Source: an uncultured Lachnospiraceae bacterium (GTDB lineage: Bacteria > Bacillota_A > Clostridia > Lachnospirales > Lachnospiraceae). From it: a DNA stretch of 7,032 nucleotides. Within the stretch, counting starts at the first letter, position 1; each line of letters starts with the position of its first letter. Location of the stretch: the NCBI GenBank assembly GCA_946630765.1, contig CAMOZF010000096.1, positions 1-7,032 of the forward strand, written 5' to 3'. The translations under genes and the position numbers were made by a program. The notes below the pieces were generated by a model. The model did not search any database and was not told the origin of the DNA. It saw only the letters and a program-made list of their open reading frames with translations. Shown piece by piece: positions 5,351 through 7,032 of the stretch.

Positions 5351-7032
5351 ATGTTCAGAGAGAATAAGGTCTGGATTGCGCAGACCGCCGATGGGAAAAA
5401 TCTGTTTATTGAGCCGCGGATGGCAAACCGCCACGGGCTGATCGCCGGCGCGACCGGCACCGGCAAGACCATCACACTGAAGGTGCTTGCGGAAAGCTTC
5501 AGCGAGATGGGTGTGCCGGTATTTCTTGCGGATGTGAAGGGGGATCTTGCGGGCATGTGCCTTCCCGGAGAGGATTCCGAAAACATGCAGAAGCGCATTG
5601 AACGCTTCGGCCTCGCGGACGCCGGTTTTTCCTATCACCGTTTTCCCGCGACCTTCTGGGACATCTACGGGAAGAAGGGCATCCAGCTTCGGACGACGGT
5701 TTCCGAAATGGGGCCGCTGCTTCTTTCGCGGATTCTCGGTCTCAATGAACTTCAGAGCTCGATCCTGACGATCGCCTTCAAGATCGCGGACGACAACGGA
5801 CTTCTTTTAGTGGACACGAAGGATCTGAAGGCGCTTCTTCAGTACGTGGACGAAAACCGGCCGGAGCTGGAGGCGTCCTACGGCAAGCTTTCGCCGGTGT
5901 CGATTTCCGCGATCCTCCGGGCGGTCGTGACGCTCGAGATCGACGGCGGGGACATCTTTTTCGGAGAACCTGCGCTGTCGGTTTCGGACTGGCTGACAAC
6001 AGATGATCAGGGCCGCGGGATGATCCACATTCTGGATTCCTCGAGCCTCGTGAATAACGGCCGCCTGTATTCGACCTTCCTTCTGTGGTTCCTTTCGGAG
6101 CTTTTCGAGACGCTTCCCGAGGTCGGCGATCCGGAAAAGCCGAAAATGGTCTTCTTCTTTGACGAGGCGCACCTTCTGTTCAACGGCATCTCCGACGCGC
6201 TTCTCGAGAAGCTGACGCAGGTAGTGCGCCTGATCCGAAGCAAGGGAATCGGTGTGTATTTTATCACGCAGAATCCCCGCGACATCCCGGACGTGGTGCT
6301 CGCGCAGCTGCAGAATAAGATCCAGCACGCGCTTCACGCCTATACGCCGGCCGAGCAGAAGGCCGTGAAGGCCGCGGCCCAGTCCTTCCGCGAGAACCCG
6401 GCATTTTCCACCTACGACGCGATTCAGGAGCTCGGAACCGGACAGGCCGTCGTTTCCTTCCCGGATCTCGACGGCGTCCCGGGAATCTGCGAGAAGGCCA
6501 ATATCCTCCCGCCGGAAAGCAAAATGGGTCCGATCGACGACGCTGTCCGCGTCCAGGAGATCGAAAATGCACCGCTGAAGGGCAAATATGCCGAGACCGT
6601 CGACAGCTTCTCCGCCTACGAGTTTCTGATGCGCCGCGGCGCGGAGGGCGCTGCGGAGGAATACGCCGGGGAGTACCCGGACGGTGAGTATCCGGACGAC
6701 GAAGAGGAACCGGAGGAGAGCGGCGAGACCTTTGACGAGTACGGAAACTACACCTTCGCCGGCTCCAAATACGCCGACAAGGTCAAAAGCCCGAAGGGCG
6801 CCGAATCCGACGCCGCTTCCGGAAAATCTTCCTCGAAGAAGACAACTGCTTCCGGCCGCAGAAAACAGTCTGCCGCTGAGAAAGCCGCCAAGGCCACCGG
6901 CAAATCCATGGCCGGCTCTCTTGGCCGCGAGGTCGGCAAGGCCGCCGGCTCCGTCCTCGGCAAGACCGGAAAGCGCATCGGCGGCAACTTCGGCGCCGCC
7001 CTCGGCCGCGGCCTCTTCAGCACCCTCTTCAG
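5351..7032 (+). CDS. HerA-type P-loop ATPase of the DUF853 / YjgR family, partial at the 3' end
   Basis: The gene is open for 560 codons and runs off the right edge without a stop. Seen: MANRHGLIAGATGTGKT with Walker A lysine K39, LAESFSEMGVPVFLADVKGDLAG directly after it (a strong YjgR-family match), Walker B VFFFDEAH with D271 and E272, and VRLIRSKGIGVYFITQNPRDIP downstream, where HerA/FtsK-like proteins carry sensor and arginine residues. The tail has an acidic Tyr/Glu/Asp-rich stretch (about 436-465), then a Lys/Ser/Ala-rich stretch, then a Gly/Ala-rich segment with spaced glycines (AGSLGREVG, GGNFGAALG, GRGLF) that is typical of the family's C-terminus, so only a few residues are probably missing. 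HerA-clade ATPases form hexameric rings that move DNA, but the role of YjgR/DUF853 proteins is not established. Its ribosome binding site lies 26 bp or less from the preceding broken gene, so co-transcription is likely. Confidence 0.93.
   Translation, partial: MFRENKVWIAQTADGKNLFIEPRMANRHGLIAGATGTGKTITLKVLAESFSEMGVPVFLADVKGDLAGMCLPGEDSENMQKRIERFGLADAGFSYHRFPATFWDIYGKKGIQLRTTVSEMGPLLLSRILGLNELQSSILTIAFKIADDNGLLLVDTKDLKALLQYVDENRPELEASYGKLSPVSISAILRAVVTLEIDGGDIFFGEPALSVSDWLTTDDQGRGMIHILDSSSLVNNGRLYSTFLLWFLSELFETLPEVGDPEKPKMVFFFDEAHLLFNGISDALLEKLTQVVRLIRSKGIGVYFITQNPRDIPDVVLAQLQNKIQHALHAYTPAEQKAVKAAAQSFRENPAFSTYDAIQELGTGQAVVSFPDLDGVPGICEKANILPPESKMGPIDDAVRVQEIENAPLKGKYAETVDSFSAYEFLMRRGAEGAAEEYAGEYPDGEYPDDEEEPEESGETFDEYGNYTFAGSKYADKVKSPKGAESDAASGKSSSKKTTASGRRKQSAAEKAAKATGKSMAGSLGREVGKAAGSVLGKTGKRIGGNFGAALGRGLFSTLF

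Overview
The window (about 58% G+C by eye) looks like the chromosome of a Gram-positive, Clostridia-type bacterium, most likely a Lachnospiraceae relative. The reasons are strong AGGAG ribosome binding sites about 7 nt from their starts, an argJ-argB-argD run, an EF-G-like GTPase of the ribosomal-protection type, and the absence of any phage or plasmid hallmark. The genus assignment is inference. All genes lie on the + strand and are closely packed.

Region 1 (1-2346) is the end of an arginine biosynthesis operon. It holds the last 26 codons of argJ, a complete argB (N-acetylglutamate kinase with the N-terminal helix typical of arginine-inhibited enzymes) and a complete argD (acetylornithine aminotransferase). 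Between argB and argD lies an unusual, highly structured 145-bp gap. A perfect 12-bp direct repeat brackets 112 bp that contain several inverted repeats, and one of these folds back onto the end of argB. Removing one repeat copy plus the 112 bp would leave a plain 21-bp gap with the argB stop and the argD ribosome binding site intact, so the segment looks like an insertion.

Region 2 (2343-4967) is a single 874-residue protein whose ATG overlaps the argD stop (ATGA). Residues 1 to about 605 are an EF-G/Tet(M)-like translational GTPase. The C-terminal part, from about residue 712, is a NYN/PIN-fold ribonuclease domain of the YacP/Rae1 type with its acidic residues kept. This GTPase-nuclease fusion is the most interesting object in the window. 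It lacks the domain IV tip loop of true tetracycline protection proteins, so I do not call it a resistance gene.

Region 3 (5003-5324) is a small gene broken by two apparent single-base losses. It would otherwise encode about 107 residues of unknown function. The three resulting reading frames are linked by two ATGA stop/start overlaps.

Region 4 (5351 to the window end) is a HerA/YjgR-type (DUF853) ATPase with intact Walker motifs. It runs off the right edge inside its Gly/Ala-rich tail.

No tRNA, rRNA, CRISPR array, insertion sequence with a transposase, or convincing rho-independent terminator is visible. No intergenic stretch exceeds 300 bp.
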